Positions 17,050-25,033 are shown, counted from the first letter of the stretch. The stretch: 42,348 nt of DNA from Acidobacteriaceae bacterium (GCA_019233375.1 JAFAMM010000083.1:1-42348); one strand, 5' to 3'. The notes: generated by a model from the sequence alone, not told the origin. Numbers and translations: made by a program.

Positions 17050-18216
17050 TCAGCGCCCGACTGCCGCCGCCCGCCCGACCACTTCCTCAACGAGAGCGAT
17101 GATCTCATCGTTCCGAAGACCTTTCTTGTTATCGGCCAGGTGGGTAAACCGATGATAGACTTCGTCCAACTCTTCCTTCGATAGCCGAAATCCCAGGTCT
17201 TCGGCGCGTTTTTTCAGCGCATGCCGGCCGCTGTGTTTGCCCAACACGATGCGGCTCTCCGGTACTCCCACCGAAGCCGGGCTCATAATCTCATATGTCG
17301 ACGGATTCTTTAAGTAGCCATCCTGATGAATCCCGGCTTCATGCGAGAAGGCGTTCTCTCCCACAATCGATTTGTTGGGCTGCGGCCCGAATGTGATGAA
17401 TTGCGTCAAGAGCTGGCTCGCTGGGAACAGCTTCTCCGAATGGATTTTGGTTTCAAACGGCAGGCGGTCATGACGCGTCTTCAACGCCATCACGATCTCC
17501 TCCAGTGCGGCGTTGCCTGCCCTCTCGCCGATGCCGTTAATCGTACATTCCACCTGGCGGGCCCCGGCGGCGATAGCGGCAAGCGAATTGGCCACCGCAA
17601 GGCCAAGATCGTCGTGGCAATGGACGCTAACGGTCGCCCGGTCACCGAGCACGCCGACCATGCGGCGGATCAGAGCGGCGTATTCCTCCGGAATCGAGTA
17701 TCCGACGGTGTCGGGCAGGTTTACCGTTCGGGCACCCGCCTCCACAACAGCCAGGCAGATCTCTTCCAAATACTCCGGATCAGTGCGGGTTGCATCCTCC
17801 GCCGAGAATTCAACATCATCCGTATAGTTACGCGCCAGCGTGACCGCAGCGACGGCATCATCAAACACCTGCTGCCGGGTCTTTCGTAATTTATGTTGCA
17901 GATGGATGTCGCTAGTTGCGATAAACGTGTGAATGCGGGGGCGCCTTGCGTGCTGAAGTGCCTTGGCGGCACGTTCGATGTCGGGGGTATATGCACGCGC
18001 CAGCGCCGCGACCTGCAGCCAGTGGAATTGGCGGCTTACCGCATCAACAGCTTCATAATCTCCGTCGGAAGCAATTGGGAAGCCCGCCTCCAGAACGTCT
18101 ACCCCGAGATCGGCCAGCGCGGCCGCCATTTTCAGCTTTTCTGGCGTGGTCATGCTGCATCCCGGAGACTGCTCCCCGTCGCGCAACGTGGTGTCAAAGA
18201 TGTAGACTCGGCTCAA
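17050..18216 (-). CDS. leuA: 2-isopropylmalate synthase, short form lacking the regulatory domain
   Basis: Condenses acetyl-CoA with 2-oxoisovalerate, the committed step of leucine synthesis. TIM-barrel domain starting [17 protein letters not shown] (residues 6-22). [12 protein letters not shown] carries the metal-binding His pair, [14 protein letters not shown] follows, and the linker region reads [18 protein letters not shown]. The chain stops at 388 residues, where the family normally (about 510-530) continues into the C-terminal LeuA dimer domain that binds leucine. leuB follows at once, so this is no frameshift. A NifV/homocitrate-synthase-like specificity is possible from length alone, but the leuBCD context favours LeuA. 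Start is TTG 18216, with AGGAG eight bases upstream. Confidence 0.93.
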   Translation of the reverse strand: MSRVYIFDTTLRDGEQSPGCSMTTPEKLKMAAALADLGVDVLEAGFPIASDGDYEAVDAVSRQFHWLQVAALARAYTPDIERAAKALQHARRPRIHTFIATSDIHLQHKLRKTRQQVFDDAVAAVTLARNYTDDVEFSAEDATRTDPEYLEEICLAVVEAGARTVNLPDTVGYSIPEEYAALIRRMVGVLGDRATVSVHCHDDLGLAVANSLAAIAAGARQVECTINGIGERAGNAALEEIVMALKTRHDRLPFETKIHSEKLFPASQLLTQFITFGPQPNKSIVGENAFSHEAGIHQDGYLKNPSTYEIMSPASVGVPESRIVLGKHSGRHALKKRAEDLGFRLSKEELDEVYHRFTHLADNKKGLRNDEIIALVEEVVGRAAAVGR

Positions 18217-18258
18217 GGATCTTGCTCCTATCGGGTAATCCGGCGTCGGAATAACCTT

Positions 18259-18287
18259 ATCGTAATTTAATGAGCTGGATTATGCAA
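18259..18287 (-). promoter_or_regulatory. candidate leuABCD promoter
   Basis: On the minus strand TTGCAT (18282-18287) and TACGAT (18259-18264) are separated by 17 bases. This gives a sigma-70-type promoter with 4 of 6 matches in each box, about 43 bases upstream of the leuA TTG start. The surrounding stretch is the most AT-rich of the region and is shared with the divergent LysR gene, as is usual for LysR-controlled operons. Confidence 0.5.
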
Positions 18288-18315
18288 ATTTATAGTTTTG
18301 TAGTCAGGTATTAGC

Positions 18316-18321
18316 TAGAAT
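18316..18321 (+). promoter_or_regulatory. candidate -10 box of the LysR-thiO unit
   Basis: TAGAAT (5 of 6) lies 30 bases before the LysR ATG at 18351. Correctly spaced upstream sequence (TAGTTT, 17-base spacer) is a poor -35, which would suit a weak or self-regulated promoter. Confidence 0.35.
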
Positions 18322-18350
18322 GATGGGATAAGCGCCTAGGTCGGGGGCGT

Positions 18351-19262
18351 ATGGAACTCTATCCTCTTAAAGTCTTTCTCACAGTTGCAACCGAGCGCAG
18401 CTTCTCGCGCGCCGGCGAAAAGCTTCTTCGGACGCAGCCCGCGATTTCGATCGCGATCCAGCGCTTGGAGAGTGATCTCAAGGAAAAACTCATTGACCGT
18501 TCCGGACGTGAGCTGCTGCTCACGGATGCGGGCCGCGTGGTGCTTGATTACGCGAGGCGATTCCAGAACCTCGAGTCGGATCTTGAGAATGCTCTGCGCG
18601 AGCTTAAGGACAATTACGCGGGCCGATTGTCGATTGGCGCCAACGAATCCACGTCGTTATATCTGATTCAACACATTGAGCAGTACCGCCGCCTTTTCCC
18701 AAAGGTGAAAATCCAGGTGCGCCGGACGGAATCGAGCAAGATTCCCTCCCAGTTGCTTGATGGCGAACTAGAACTGGGCGTGATCAGCTACGATCCGGGC
18801 GACGATCACCTGATGACGCAGATCATCTATACGGATCGATTGACGTTAATCATGTCCCCGCAACACCGCTTCGCAAATCGGAACGAGCTGTCGATTACCG
18901 AGCTGGACATGGAGACATTCATCGCGCACAACGTCATTTCACCCTACCGCGAGGCCGTGCTGCGGGAGTTTCAGCGTCACAAAGTGCCCCTGAACATGGA
19001 TGTCGAGATGCCTACGGTCGAAACGATCCGCCGCCTGGTGCAGGACAATGAGGGCGTTGCTTTCCTGCCGCGCATGTGCGTAGAGCAGGAAATCAGGCAG
19101 GGGCTGTTGTATGAGGTGCGCGTGAAAGAGCTTAACCTGGAACGCAAGATCCGCTTGATCTACCCCGGACGCCGGGCGCTTAGTCATGCGGCGAAAGCTT
19201 TTCTCGAAGTCGTGAAGCGCGGCAGCCTGGAGCCGGAGGAGCCTTTACAGGATTCAGCGTGA
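18351..19262 (+). CDS. LysR-family transcriptional regulator
   Basis: A 303-residue LysR regulator. The N-terminal winged helix-turn-helix (about 1-60) reads FLTVATERSFSRAGEKLLRT and PAISIAIQRLESDLKEKLIDR. A linker helix (about 60-90) and a two-lobe ligand-binding domain (about 92-290, GRLSIGANESTSLYLI; GVISYDPGDDH; NEGVAFLPRMCV) follow. It is transcribed away from leuA with a 134-base shared gap, the classic LysR layout, so leuABCD is its likely target. The stop overlaps the thiO start (GTGA), so the regulator and thiO share a transcript. The ligand is unknown; a leucine-pathway intermediate is an inference. Confidence 0.92.
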   Translation: MELYPLKVFLTVATERSFSRAGEKLLRTQPAISIAIQRLESDLKEKLIDRSGRELLLTDAGRVVLDYARRFQNLESDLENALRELKDNYAGRLSIGANESTSLYLIQHIEQYRRLFPKVKIQVRRTESSKIPSQLLDGELELGVISYDPGDDHLMTQIIYTDRLTLIMSPQHRFANRNELSITELDMETFIAHNVISPYREAVLREFQRHKVPLNMDVEMPTVETIRRLVQDNEGVAFLPRMCVEQEIRQGLLYEVRVKELNLERKIRLIYPGRRALSHAAKAFLEVVKRGSLEPEEPLQDSA

Positions 19263-20344
19263 GCGAGGCGATGCCCTCGGCGCAGAGTGTTGCGATAGCC
19301 GGGGGCGGAATCATCGGGCTCACCATCGCATGGCGGCTGGCGCAACTTGGGTTGGCCGTTACGGTATACGACAAAGGTGCCCCCGGCGGTGAGGCTAGTT
19401 GGGCCGGCGCAGGAATGCTTGCTCCTGGTGGCGAGTTCGATGCCATCTCTGAGCTTGCGGCGCTTGCGCTTGAATCGCGACGGCTATATCCGGGGTTTGT
19501 CCGCAAACTCGAGGAGGCGTCGCGGCGGCCCATCGACTTTCAGGAACGCGGCGCCCTCGATCTGGCTTACTCTTCCGCCGAACTGGCGTCTCTGGAGAGC
19601 CGGGCGGCGGCCCAGCAGCGGCTTGGAATTCCTTCAAAGCCGCTCACGCCCTCGCAGGTCGCCACCTTCTGGCCGCACATCCGCAAGAGCAGCCTTGCGG
19701 GAGCGCGCTTTTACCGGCAGGACGCCATCGTGGATCCGCGCCATTTGGTGACAGCGCTGATGGAGGTCTGCCGCAAGTCCAACATAATACTGATGCCGGA
19801 TTGCCCCGTGGAGCGCGTTTCAGTGGGCGGAGCAGGGGTGCGGTTCCACACGTCGCAGGGAGTCTCCGATTGCGATTTCGCGGTCATTGCAGCTGGCGCG
19901 TGGAGCAGTTCCCTTGACGTGGAAGGGGTCCCAGCGCTTCCCCGCTGCGAGCCCGTCAGGGGACACCTGATTGCATATCAGCAGCCGGCTCACACCTGCG
20001 AGACGATTGTGCGCCACGGCCACACGTACCTGTTGCAGCGCGCCAACGGATTACTCATCGCGGGAGCCTCCGCCGAGCGGGTCGGATTCGTGCGGGACAT
20101 AGACCCCAGTGCAGTGGGCGCGCTCGCATCAGAGGCGAGTTTCGTGTTCCCACACCTGGCCGAAACAAGCCCGGCCGAGACCTGGGTTGGCTTTCGCCCG
20201 CTTAGCGATTCCGTGCATTTAGGAGCGTGGCACTCCCCGCGTCTTCTGCTAGCCTATGGCCATTACCGGAATGGCATTCTGCTGGCGCCGGTGACGGCGG
20301 CGCGCATTGCCGCGGCAGTCAATGCCAGTTCGCGAACGCAGTAG
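19259..20344 (+). CDS. thiO: glycine oxidase ThiO-like FAD enzyme
   Basis: FAD-dependent oxidase of the DAO family; ThiO turns glycine into the imine used to build the thiazole of thiamine. The 361 residues begin with the Rossmann motif VAIAGGGIIGLTIAWRLAQLG. GGEASWAGAGMLAPGGE is the block characteristic of ThiO, and PVRGHLIAYQ and WVGFRPLSDS are further family blocks. The end reads LLAYGHYRNGILLAPVTA. Start is GTG 19259, four bases overlapping the LysR stop. No other thiamine gene is in the window, so general D-amino-acid oxidation cannot be excluded. Its 3' end overlaps the convergent HipA-like gene by 26 bases. Confidence 0.87.
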   Translation: MSEAMPSAQSVAIAGGGIIGLTIAWRLAQLGLAVTVYDKGAPGGEASWAGAGMLAPGGEFDAISELAALALESRRLYPGFVRKLEEASRRPIDFQERGALDLAYSSAELASLESRAAAQQRLGIPSKPLTPSQVATFWPHIRKSSLAGARFYRQDAIVDPRHLVTALMEVCRKSNIILMPDCPVERVSVGGAGVRFHTSQGVSDCDFAVIAAGAWSSSLDVEGVPALPRCEPVRGHLIAYQQPAHTCETIVRHGHTYLLQRANGLLIAGASAERVGFVRDIDPSAVGALASEASFVFPHLAETSPAETWVGFRPLSDSVHLGAWHSPRLLLAYGHYRNGILLAPVTAARIAAAVNASSRTQ

Positions 20345-21152
20345 GCCGAGCCCGTCTTACCTCCTCAATCAGAGAAGGAACTCGGGCGCGCCTTTTAAGC
20401 AATTGCTCGAGCAAACGTTCGAGATCCGCGTCATCGTCTAGCAGCCACTGCCTCGGGATTCCCTTCCAGGCGGAATCAATCACCTCGACCGGGAAATTCT
20501 GCACCATTGCGAGCCATGGCTCAAACGAATCGAGCGCGGTGACTTCGTCATAAACTGTCGTCCGGAAGTACAGGCCGTGCCCCGGCGAATCATCAAAGGT
20601 CCAGTGTGGGCCGTTGAACGCGAAGCCGTGATCGATCATCTGGGCGAAGAAGCCGATGCGGGACGGTGCTTCTCCTTTGAGCGGCGTCCAGCCCTTTGCC
20701 TTGGCGCGGAAGAATACGGCCTGTCGCGAGTCGGCGTTGGCGGCCCATTTATCGAATACCAGGATTCCGAGGAAGTCAACCCGATTCTCGATCTTTCCGA
20801 GCAGCTTGTCTGGGAGAAAGTCGAACAGCGCGACCCGGTCGGGGTGGACAGCGAGCCTGGAGCCGAAATGAATCCCGGGTTCAGGCGGCTGGCGGGCGGA
20901 CCCCACGGACATGTAGAGATCCGGGTTGGCGGCGATGAACTCGGGCGTCAGCTCAATGAGCACGGTCTGCGGGACATGAATCTGCAGATAGCGAAGGAAT
21001 TCGCCTGCGAGCCACTCGTTGATCAAAATACGCCGGTGCTGCGGGTTGTTGACGAACTTCACGACATAGAATGCACCGTCATTGCCCTCCACCAGATGGG
21101 CCTGAGCGCCTCCCCGCATCTTTCTGATCAGACGATGAGCGCAAACCGGCAT
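20319..21152 (-). CDS. HipA-like kinase domain protein
   Basis: A 277-residue protein of the HipA-like kinase family (HipA_2 type) from ATG 21152; a TTG one codon upstream is also open. The N-terminal lobe has GAFYVVKFVNN (Lys33 as the ATP-binding lysine) and RILINEWLAGEFLRYL. The catalytic region is FLGILVFDKWAANADSRQAVFF, with Asp134, Asn139 and Asp141 as likely catalytic and metal residues. Unlike true HipA it lacks the N-terminal HipA domain and the glutamate-tRNA synthetase-specific insert. No small antitoxin (HipB) gene adjoins it, so a toxin role is not supported. Substrate unknown. Confidence 0.7.
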   Translation of the reverse strand: MPVCAHRLIRKMRGGAQAHLVEGNDGAFYVVKFVNNPQHRRILINEWLAGEFLRYLQIHVPQTVLIELTPEFIAANPDLYMSVGSARQPPEPGIHFGSRLAVHPDRVALFDFLPDKLLGKIENRVDFLGILVFDKWAANADSRQAVFFRAKAKGWTPLKGEAPSRIGFFAQMIDHGFAFNGPHWTFDDSPGHGLYFRTTVYDEVTALDSFEPWLAMVQNFPVEVIDSAWKGIPRQWLLDDDADLERLLEQLLKRRARVPSLIEEVRRARPTAFANWH

Positions 21153-21216
21153 CAAAAGAGGGCTAATGAGAGACTAGGGCTATAGCAAACGTCAGAAAAG
21201 GAGTTTTGACCCACGA

Positions 21217-21444
21217 ATGGCAGAAGACAAGACCGAGAAACCCGACACCCGCCCGCCCACGAGCCCTGACGAAATCGCTTTAGAACTCATGAAGTTTATT
21301 GCGGTGACGACCGGATACGGCAGAGGCACTACCTCTAGCGCAGGCTTCGGAAGCAAGGGACCGCGTTCGGCGGAAGAGTATGCGGACTCGCTTCTGGAAC
21401 TCTTTGACCGCTGCCGTTCCGTTGTTCGCAAAGCCCCCAAATAG
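21217..21444 (+). CDS. small unknown protein, 75 residues
   Basis: I do not recognise this protein. It starts at ATG 21217, with AGGAG about 13 bases upstream, a rather long spacing. The N-terminal 20 residues are polar and probably disordered (EDKTEKPDTRPPTSP). Next comes a helix (DEIALELMKFIAVTTGYG), a Gly/Ser loop, then an amphipathic helix (SAEEYADSLLELFDRCRSVVRK). No signal peptide, membrane segment or metal motif. It is divergent from the HipA-like gene (64-base gap) and convergent with the histone-like gene, with a strong hairpin after its stop. The balanced sequence, start signal and terminator support a real gene. Confidence 0.62.
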   Translation: MAEDKTEKPDTRPPTSPDEIALELMKFIAVTTGYGRGTTSSAGFGSKGPRSAEEYADSLLELFDRCRSVVRKAPK

Positions 21445-21458
21445 GCAAGCACACCTTT

Positions 21459-21499
21459 GGCCGGAATTCACGCCAGATGGATAAGGCGTGAGCCCGGCC
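21459..21499. terminator. long hairpin between convergent genes, probable two-way terminator
   Basis: GGCCGG (21459-21464) pairs with CCGGCC (21494-21499) and, inside, CACGCC (21469-21474) pairs with GGCGTG (21485-21490) around a ten-base loop; small internal loops separate the two stems. It lies between the 75-residue gene (plus) and the histone-like gene (minus), where a shared terminator is expected. No T run follows directly. Confidence 0.6.
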
Positions 21500-21505
21500 T
21501 GCTTA

Positions 21506-22192
21506 CTACCGTCTGTTTTTCGCTGCCGCTTTCTTCCCGGACGACTTCTTGGGAGCGGTCTTTTTTGAGAAAGCGCCCTTTGCCGCCGTCTTTTTACCTG
21601 CTGCTTTCTTCGGTGCGGGTCTCTTCCCGGCGGCCTGCTTCGTTGCGCGTTTGGCAGCGGCTTTCTTTCCAGCGGCCTTCTTGGCGGTGGCTTTCTTCTG
21701 CCCGGCACCCTTGGAAGCAGTCTTCTTCGCCGCGGTTTTCTTTACGGGAGCAGCCGTCTTCTTCTGACGCGCGACGCTCTTCTTTGCTGGGGCGGATTTT
21801 GCCGCGGTTGGCGCTGACGCTGCGTTCGTGGCAGCCTGGGCTGCTGTTTTCTTTGTCCCGGGTGCGCTTGTCTTTCTTGCTGCCTTCTTTGCAGGCCTGC
21901 TTTCTTCGCCCGTGCGCTCGTGCTCGCCGCCATGCTCGGCCGCCGCTTCTCCCTCAGCATGCGCAGGACGCGCCGCAGTGGACGGCGCCTCGGCTTCCGC
22001 ACCTGTTTCGCGTTTACCGGTTTCCGCAGGCGACGTTACAACTATCTCGGCTTCTTCCTCTTCCTCCTCGAGTTCGTCGTCCTCATCATCGTCGTCATAT
22101 TCGTCTTTATCAGACTCCATCTCGACGTGTTCGTCCTCGTAATCGAAATCGTCGTCTTCCTCTTCTGGTCTTAGCCAGTAAGTCAGGCTCAA
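21506..22192 (-). CDS. charge-polarised protein: acidic N-terminus, histone-H1-like Lys/Ala C-terminus
   Basis: The start is placed at TTG 22192 because a perfect AGGAGG lies five bases upstream (22198-22203). ATG 22225 would add 11 residues but has no ribosome site. In the 228-residue form, residues about 10-50 are almost all Asp/Glu, 51-98 are a neutral Ala/Glu/Thr linker, and about 100-228 are a Lys/Ala/Pro tail. That tail is built from KKxA-type units, like eukaryotic histone H1 tails and bacterial AlgP/Hc1-type proteins. The basic tail should bind DNA or RNA without sequence preference; the acidic arm could fold back on it or bind basic partners. Codons vary within the tail repeats, so it is unlikely to be an assembly artefact. 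Confidence 0.75.
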   Translation of the reverse strand: MSLTYWLRPEEEDDDFDYEDEHVEMESDKDEYDDDDEDDELEEEEEEAEIVVTSPAETGKRETGAEAEAPSTAARPAHAEGEAAAEHGGEHERTGEESRPAKKAARKTSAPGTKKTAAQAATNAASAPTAAKSAPAKKSVARQKKTAAPVKKTAAKKTASKGAGQKKATAKKAAGKKAAAKRATKQAAGKRPAPKKAAGKKTAAKGAFSKKTAPKKSSGKKAAAKNRR

Positions 22193-22344
22193 GCACTCCT
22201 CCTTTCGCTCATCCTTACTATGCATCCAGATGAAGCGAGAAGCAAAATGATTTCACAACCTGCTGGCGAGCGCAAGCGCAAACTGGCCACGACACTATGA
22301 AGGTGAGCGGGCGCGGACCTTCCGACCTCAACAGATGAGGGGCG

Positions 22345-24012
22345 TTACTGAAGACTAGCTGTGCGGACCGCGGCTTTGCGATGCAGGATTTGTGCAGGAA
22401 CGCGTCGCGCGGAGGCCGCGTGAGTGCCGTGGGCGGAACTCGATTTATGTGTGAGCAACACTGCCGTGCTGTTCTTGCCGCGAGAGGTTGAATGGACCCG
22501 GCGAACAGCTGGCGCGTCTTCGTGATAGATGGCTGGAATCAGCAGTACGTCACCGGCCGAAAGCGAATCTGCCGCCTGATTGACCGCGACGATACGTTCG
22601 GGCGTGAGATGGTACGCTTTCGCGATGGCCGCAAGGGTATCGCCGGATTCCACTCGATGCAGCCGCCATGCTTGGCGGTTTTCCGCGGGGACAGTATCCA
22701 GAGCCGCCCGCGCGCTGTCGCCGGTACCCTTGGGCACGTGCACGTCATAGCCTGCGGGCGCCAGGGACCTGAGCAGGGCGGGATTGAAATCGCGTATCAC
22801 TGAGACGGGCTGCATCGTGGCATCCGCAATCAGATTCATGTTCGTGGGGGCGGCCAAATGCAACGTGTCGTACTCAGCCGGCGCATCGGTCTGAATGTTC
22901 TCAAGCCCGTAATCGCCGGGGTTCTTCGCCATGATCGTCATGGCGAGGATGATCGGGACGTAATTGGCCGTTTCCTTCGGCAGCGCATGACGCTTCAGCA
23001 GTTCCCAATAATCGGCGTAGCCGGTTCGCTCCACCGCCCGGTCCACCACGCCCGGTCCGCAGTTGTACGCCGCCATGGCGAGATACCAGTCGCCGTAGCG
23101 CGCATGCATGTCTTTCAGGTATTTCGCAGCAGCACGCGTCGCGACCTCGGGATCGAAGCGCTCGTCGAGGATGTTGTTGCGCGTGAGGTTGTAGTCTACG
23201 GCGGCAGCTGGAGTGAATTGCCACATGCCACCGGCACTCTTATAAGAGATGGCGCGGGGCAGAAATCCTGATTCCGCCTGTGCCAGATACAAAAGTTCCT
23301 GCGGCACGCCCTCCTCCGCGAAGACGCGCTGGATCATTGCTTTATACTTGCCGGCGCGCTGGAAGCCCTCCAGCAGGATTCGCCGGCCGCGATCGCTCGA
23401 GAAGTAATGAATGTAGCTCAGAACCGGATCAGAAAGCTCCAGTGGAATGGCCGACGCCGTCTGGTCCAGCTCGCCTTTGACTTTCCAAGCGAGACTCGGG
23501 TCCACTGGGAATGTCATGTGGCTGATCTCATCGATCGGCGCTTTGTCAAAGCTCACGACAGCGTCTTCCGTTTGCCCCGCTCCCAACTTTTCCACATCGA
23601 AGCGGTAGACCATGTCACAGATCTCGTCCAGTCTGCGCTCAATTCGTGTGTGATCCGGCAGATTATCAGGCGCAGTCAGCAGGGCATCGACCGCGGCATC
23701 GAACTCGCGGCGGGCGCCTTCCAAATCTCCCTCGAAGTACAGCTGTCGTCCTGCGTTGAAGTGGCTGTCGGCGCGCGCAATACGGTCATCGGTCTCGGGC
23801 GTGTGCGGGCTGGAACCGTCGAGACTTGCGGGCGCGGTAATCGAGCCATCGCCCAACGGCTCAGGGCGTGGGTCCGGGCTGCCGGCGACTGCTGCCGCAC
23901 TTAGGCCGATATTCAGTGCTGTAGAAGCGGGTTTCACCGCCGCGACTGTAACGTTTGGAGCGGAGGCGGCGAATACGAACCCTGCCATCAGGTAAAAGGT
24001 CTTAGAAATCAT
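22345..24012 (-). CDS. mltD: membrane-bound lytic murein transglycosylase D-like, with LysM
   Basis: Cuts the MurNAc-GlcNAc bond of peptidoglycan in the periplasm. 555 residues: a signal peptide (about 1-25, MISKTFYLMAGFVFAASA, no lipobox Cys), a long variable region (30-215), then a family-1 SLT domain. The SLT domain has catalytic Glu247 in YLAQAESGFLPRAISYKSAGGMWQF and the MAAYNCGPGVV block. One LysM domain (about 450-497, HRVESGDTLAAIAKAYHLTPERIVAVN) binds glycan, and a basic tail follows. E. coli MltD is a lipoprotein with two LysM units; this one is soluble or anchored by an uncut signal. The ATG at 24012 has no visible ribosome site and lies beside an inverted repeat. Confidence 0.92.
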   Translation of the reverse strand: MISKTFYLMAGFVFAASAPNVTVAAVKPASTALNIGLSAAAVAGSPDPRPEPLGDGSITAPASLDGSSPHTPETDDRIARADSHFNAGRQLYFEGDLEGARREFDAAVDALLTAPDNLPDHTRIERRLDEICDMVYRFDVEKLGAGQTEDAVVSFDKAPIDEISHMTFPVDPSLAWKVKGELDQTASAIPLELSDPVLSYIHYFSSDRGRRILLEGFQRAGKYKAMIQRVFAEEGVPQELLYLAQAESGFLPRAISYKSAGGMWQFTPAAAVDYNLTRNNILDERFDPEVATRAAAKYLKDMHARYGDWYLAMAAYNCGPGVVDRAVERTGYADYWELLKRHALPKETANYVPIILAMTIMAKNPGDYGLENIQTDAPAEYDTLHLAAPTNMNLIADATMQPVSVIRDFNPALLRSLAPAGYDVHVPKGTGDSARAALDTVPAENRQAWRLHRVESGDTLAAIAKAYHLTPERIVAVNQAADSLSAGDVLLIPAIYHEDAPAVRRVHSTSRGKNSTAVLLTHKSSSAHGTHAASARRVPAQILHRKAAVRTASLQ

Positions 24013-24013
24013 T

Positions 24014-24039
24014 CGATAAGCGTTTTTTATGGTTTATCG
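24014..24039. repeat. inverted repeat just upstream of mltD
   Basis: CGATAA (24014-24019) and TTATCG (24034-24039) are perfect inverse copies around 14 AT-rich bases. The element ends one base before the mltD start codon and so covers the place where a ribosome site would be. An operator or a leader hairpin would both fit. Confidence 0.4.
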
Positions 24040-24210
24040 GATTCGTAACGGAACCATCACTGTAACCCAGCTCTGGTTCCGGGTCAAGCTCGGAAGCGGC
24101 ACACGCACTTCCAAAATGCGTAGACGCTCCAAAGTATCATAGTGTGTTTCGACAAATGCCGGTCTCAGGCCCAAAACGTCAGGAGCGTCGTAAAACATTG
24201 ATGCACAGTC

Positions 24211-24235
24211 ATTTAGGTGGATTATCCCCCTAAAT
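24211..24235. repeat. near-perfect stem-loop between clpP and mltD
   Basis: ATTTAGG at 24211 and CCTAAAT ending at 24235 begin an 11-base stem with one mismatch around a three-base loop. It is about 50 bases beyond the clpP stop in a 275-base gap with no gene. Without a T run it could be a terminator, a processing site or an operator. I see nothing else in this gap. Confidence 0.45.
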
Positions 24236-24287
24236 ACATCGCGGTGATGTTCGATGGACGTAAAAATTTGGCAGTAGGGCTACGCCG

Positions 24288-24884
24288 CTAGTTGCGACTC
24301 GTAATGATACGGTCGATCATTCCGTAATCCAGAGCGGCTTGCGGCTCCAAAATGTAGTCGCGATCGACATCCCGGGAAATCTTGTCGACGGGCTGACCCG
24401 TCGCATCCGCCAGAATCTGGTTCAACGATTCACGCATGCGCAGGATCTCTCGCGCATAGATGTCAATGTCAGACGCCTGGCCGCCAAGACCGCTCATCGA
24501 AGGCTGATGGATCAAAATACGGGAATTCGGCAAGCTGAACCGCTTGCCTTTAGACCCGCAGGCGAGAAGAACTGCCGCCATTGAAGCTGCCTGACCGATG
24601 CAGTAGGTAACGATATCGGGCTCGACCAGCCGCATCGTATCGAGGATCGCCAGCCCGGCGGTAATCGATCCACCCGGTGAATTGATGTAGAGCGAGATGT
24701 CGCGCTCCGGATCCTCGGCGGCAAGGAATAGCATCTGTGCCATCACCAGGTTTGCGACATTGTCGTCGATTGGAGTGCCCAGGAAAATGATATTTTCTTT
24801 CAGCAGGCGTGAGTAGATGTCGTAGGCGCGTTCGCCTCGCGACGTCTGCTCGACCACCATGGGCACGAGTACGGAATTTTGCAT
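24288..24884 (-). CDS. clpP: ATP-dependent Clp protease proteolytic subunit
   Basis: Serine protease that forms the 14-subunit chamber fed by ClpX or ClpA. 198 residues. The catalytic triad is visible: Ser101 in [10 protein letters not shown], His126 in ILIHQPS and Asp176 in VDRDYIL. The [10 protein letters not shown] oxyanion region and the GLGGQASDI handle are normal. ATG 24884 follows AAGGAG (about eight bases upstream). clpX does not follow, unlike the common tig-clpP-clpX order; the next gene on this strand is mltD, 275 bases on. Expression may be set in the 289-base region shared with the divergent response-regulator gene. Confidence 0.97.
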   Translation of the reverse strand: MQNSVLVPMVVEQTSRGERAYDIYSRLLKENIIFLGTPIDDNVANLVMAQMLFLAAEDPERDISLYINSPGGSITAGLAILDTMRLVEPDIVTYCIGQAASMAAVLLACGSKGKRFSLPNSRILIHQPSMSGLGGQASDIDIYAREILRMRESLNQILADATGQPVDKISRDVDRDYILEPQAALDYGMIDRIITSRN

Positions 24885-24905
24885 CTACAGCTCCTTCGTG
24901 AAGGC

Positions 24906-24941
24906 TCGTACGGCGAAGCTCCCCAGTGGCTGATCGTACGG
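24906..24941. repeat. two direct copies of TCGTACGG in the clpP leader
   Basis: TCGTACGG occurs at 24906-24913 and 24934-24941, 28 bases apart, 22 to 57 bases upstream of the clpP start. Each contains the palindrome CGTACG. They could be paired operator half-sites or leader RNA elements; the significance is unproven. Confidence 0.3.
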
Positions 24942-25004
24942 GCGGCACCCCCATGATATAGGATCGGTTTCGTTGGGCTCTAGGCCGGGATCTGCGGTGG
25001 GATA

Positions 25005-25033
25005 TTGACCCGAGCCACGGCTGTCATGATAGT
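25005..25033 (+). promoter_or_regulatory. candidate promoter of the diguanylate cyclase gene
   Basis: TTGACC (25005-25010) and GATAGT (25028-25033) with a 17-base spacer match sigma-70 boxes at 5 of 6 and 4 of 6. It would give a leader of about 130 bases before the ATG at 25174. The 289-base clpP-cyclase gap holds no gene. Confidence 0.4.

Noticed and set aside
13837-18216. Lysine alpha-aminoadipate pathway cluster (homocitrate synthase type)
   Set aside because: The leuB substrate region (LLGIRKALEVYANLRP) and the leuC/leuD type are those of leucine synthesis.
18217-18350. Leucine attenuator leader peptide
   Set aside because: The predicted leader is only about 40 bases and contains no Leu-codon-rich small ORF or paired hairpins.
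20319-21152. HipA-like kinase as a toxin-antitoxin module
   Set aside because: There is no HipB-type helix-turn-helix gene beside it and it lacks the HipA N-terminal domain.
21549-22174. Phe/Ala- and Ser-rich ORFs opposite the histone-like gene
   Set aside because: They are mirror translations of the Lys/Ala repeats and acidic block, with no independent start signal.
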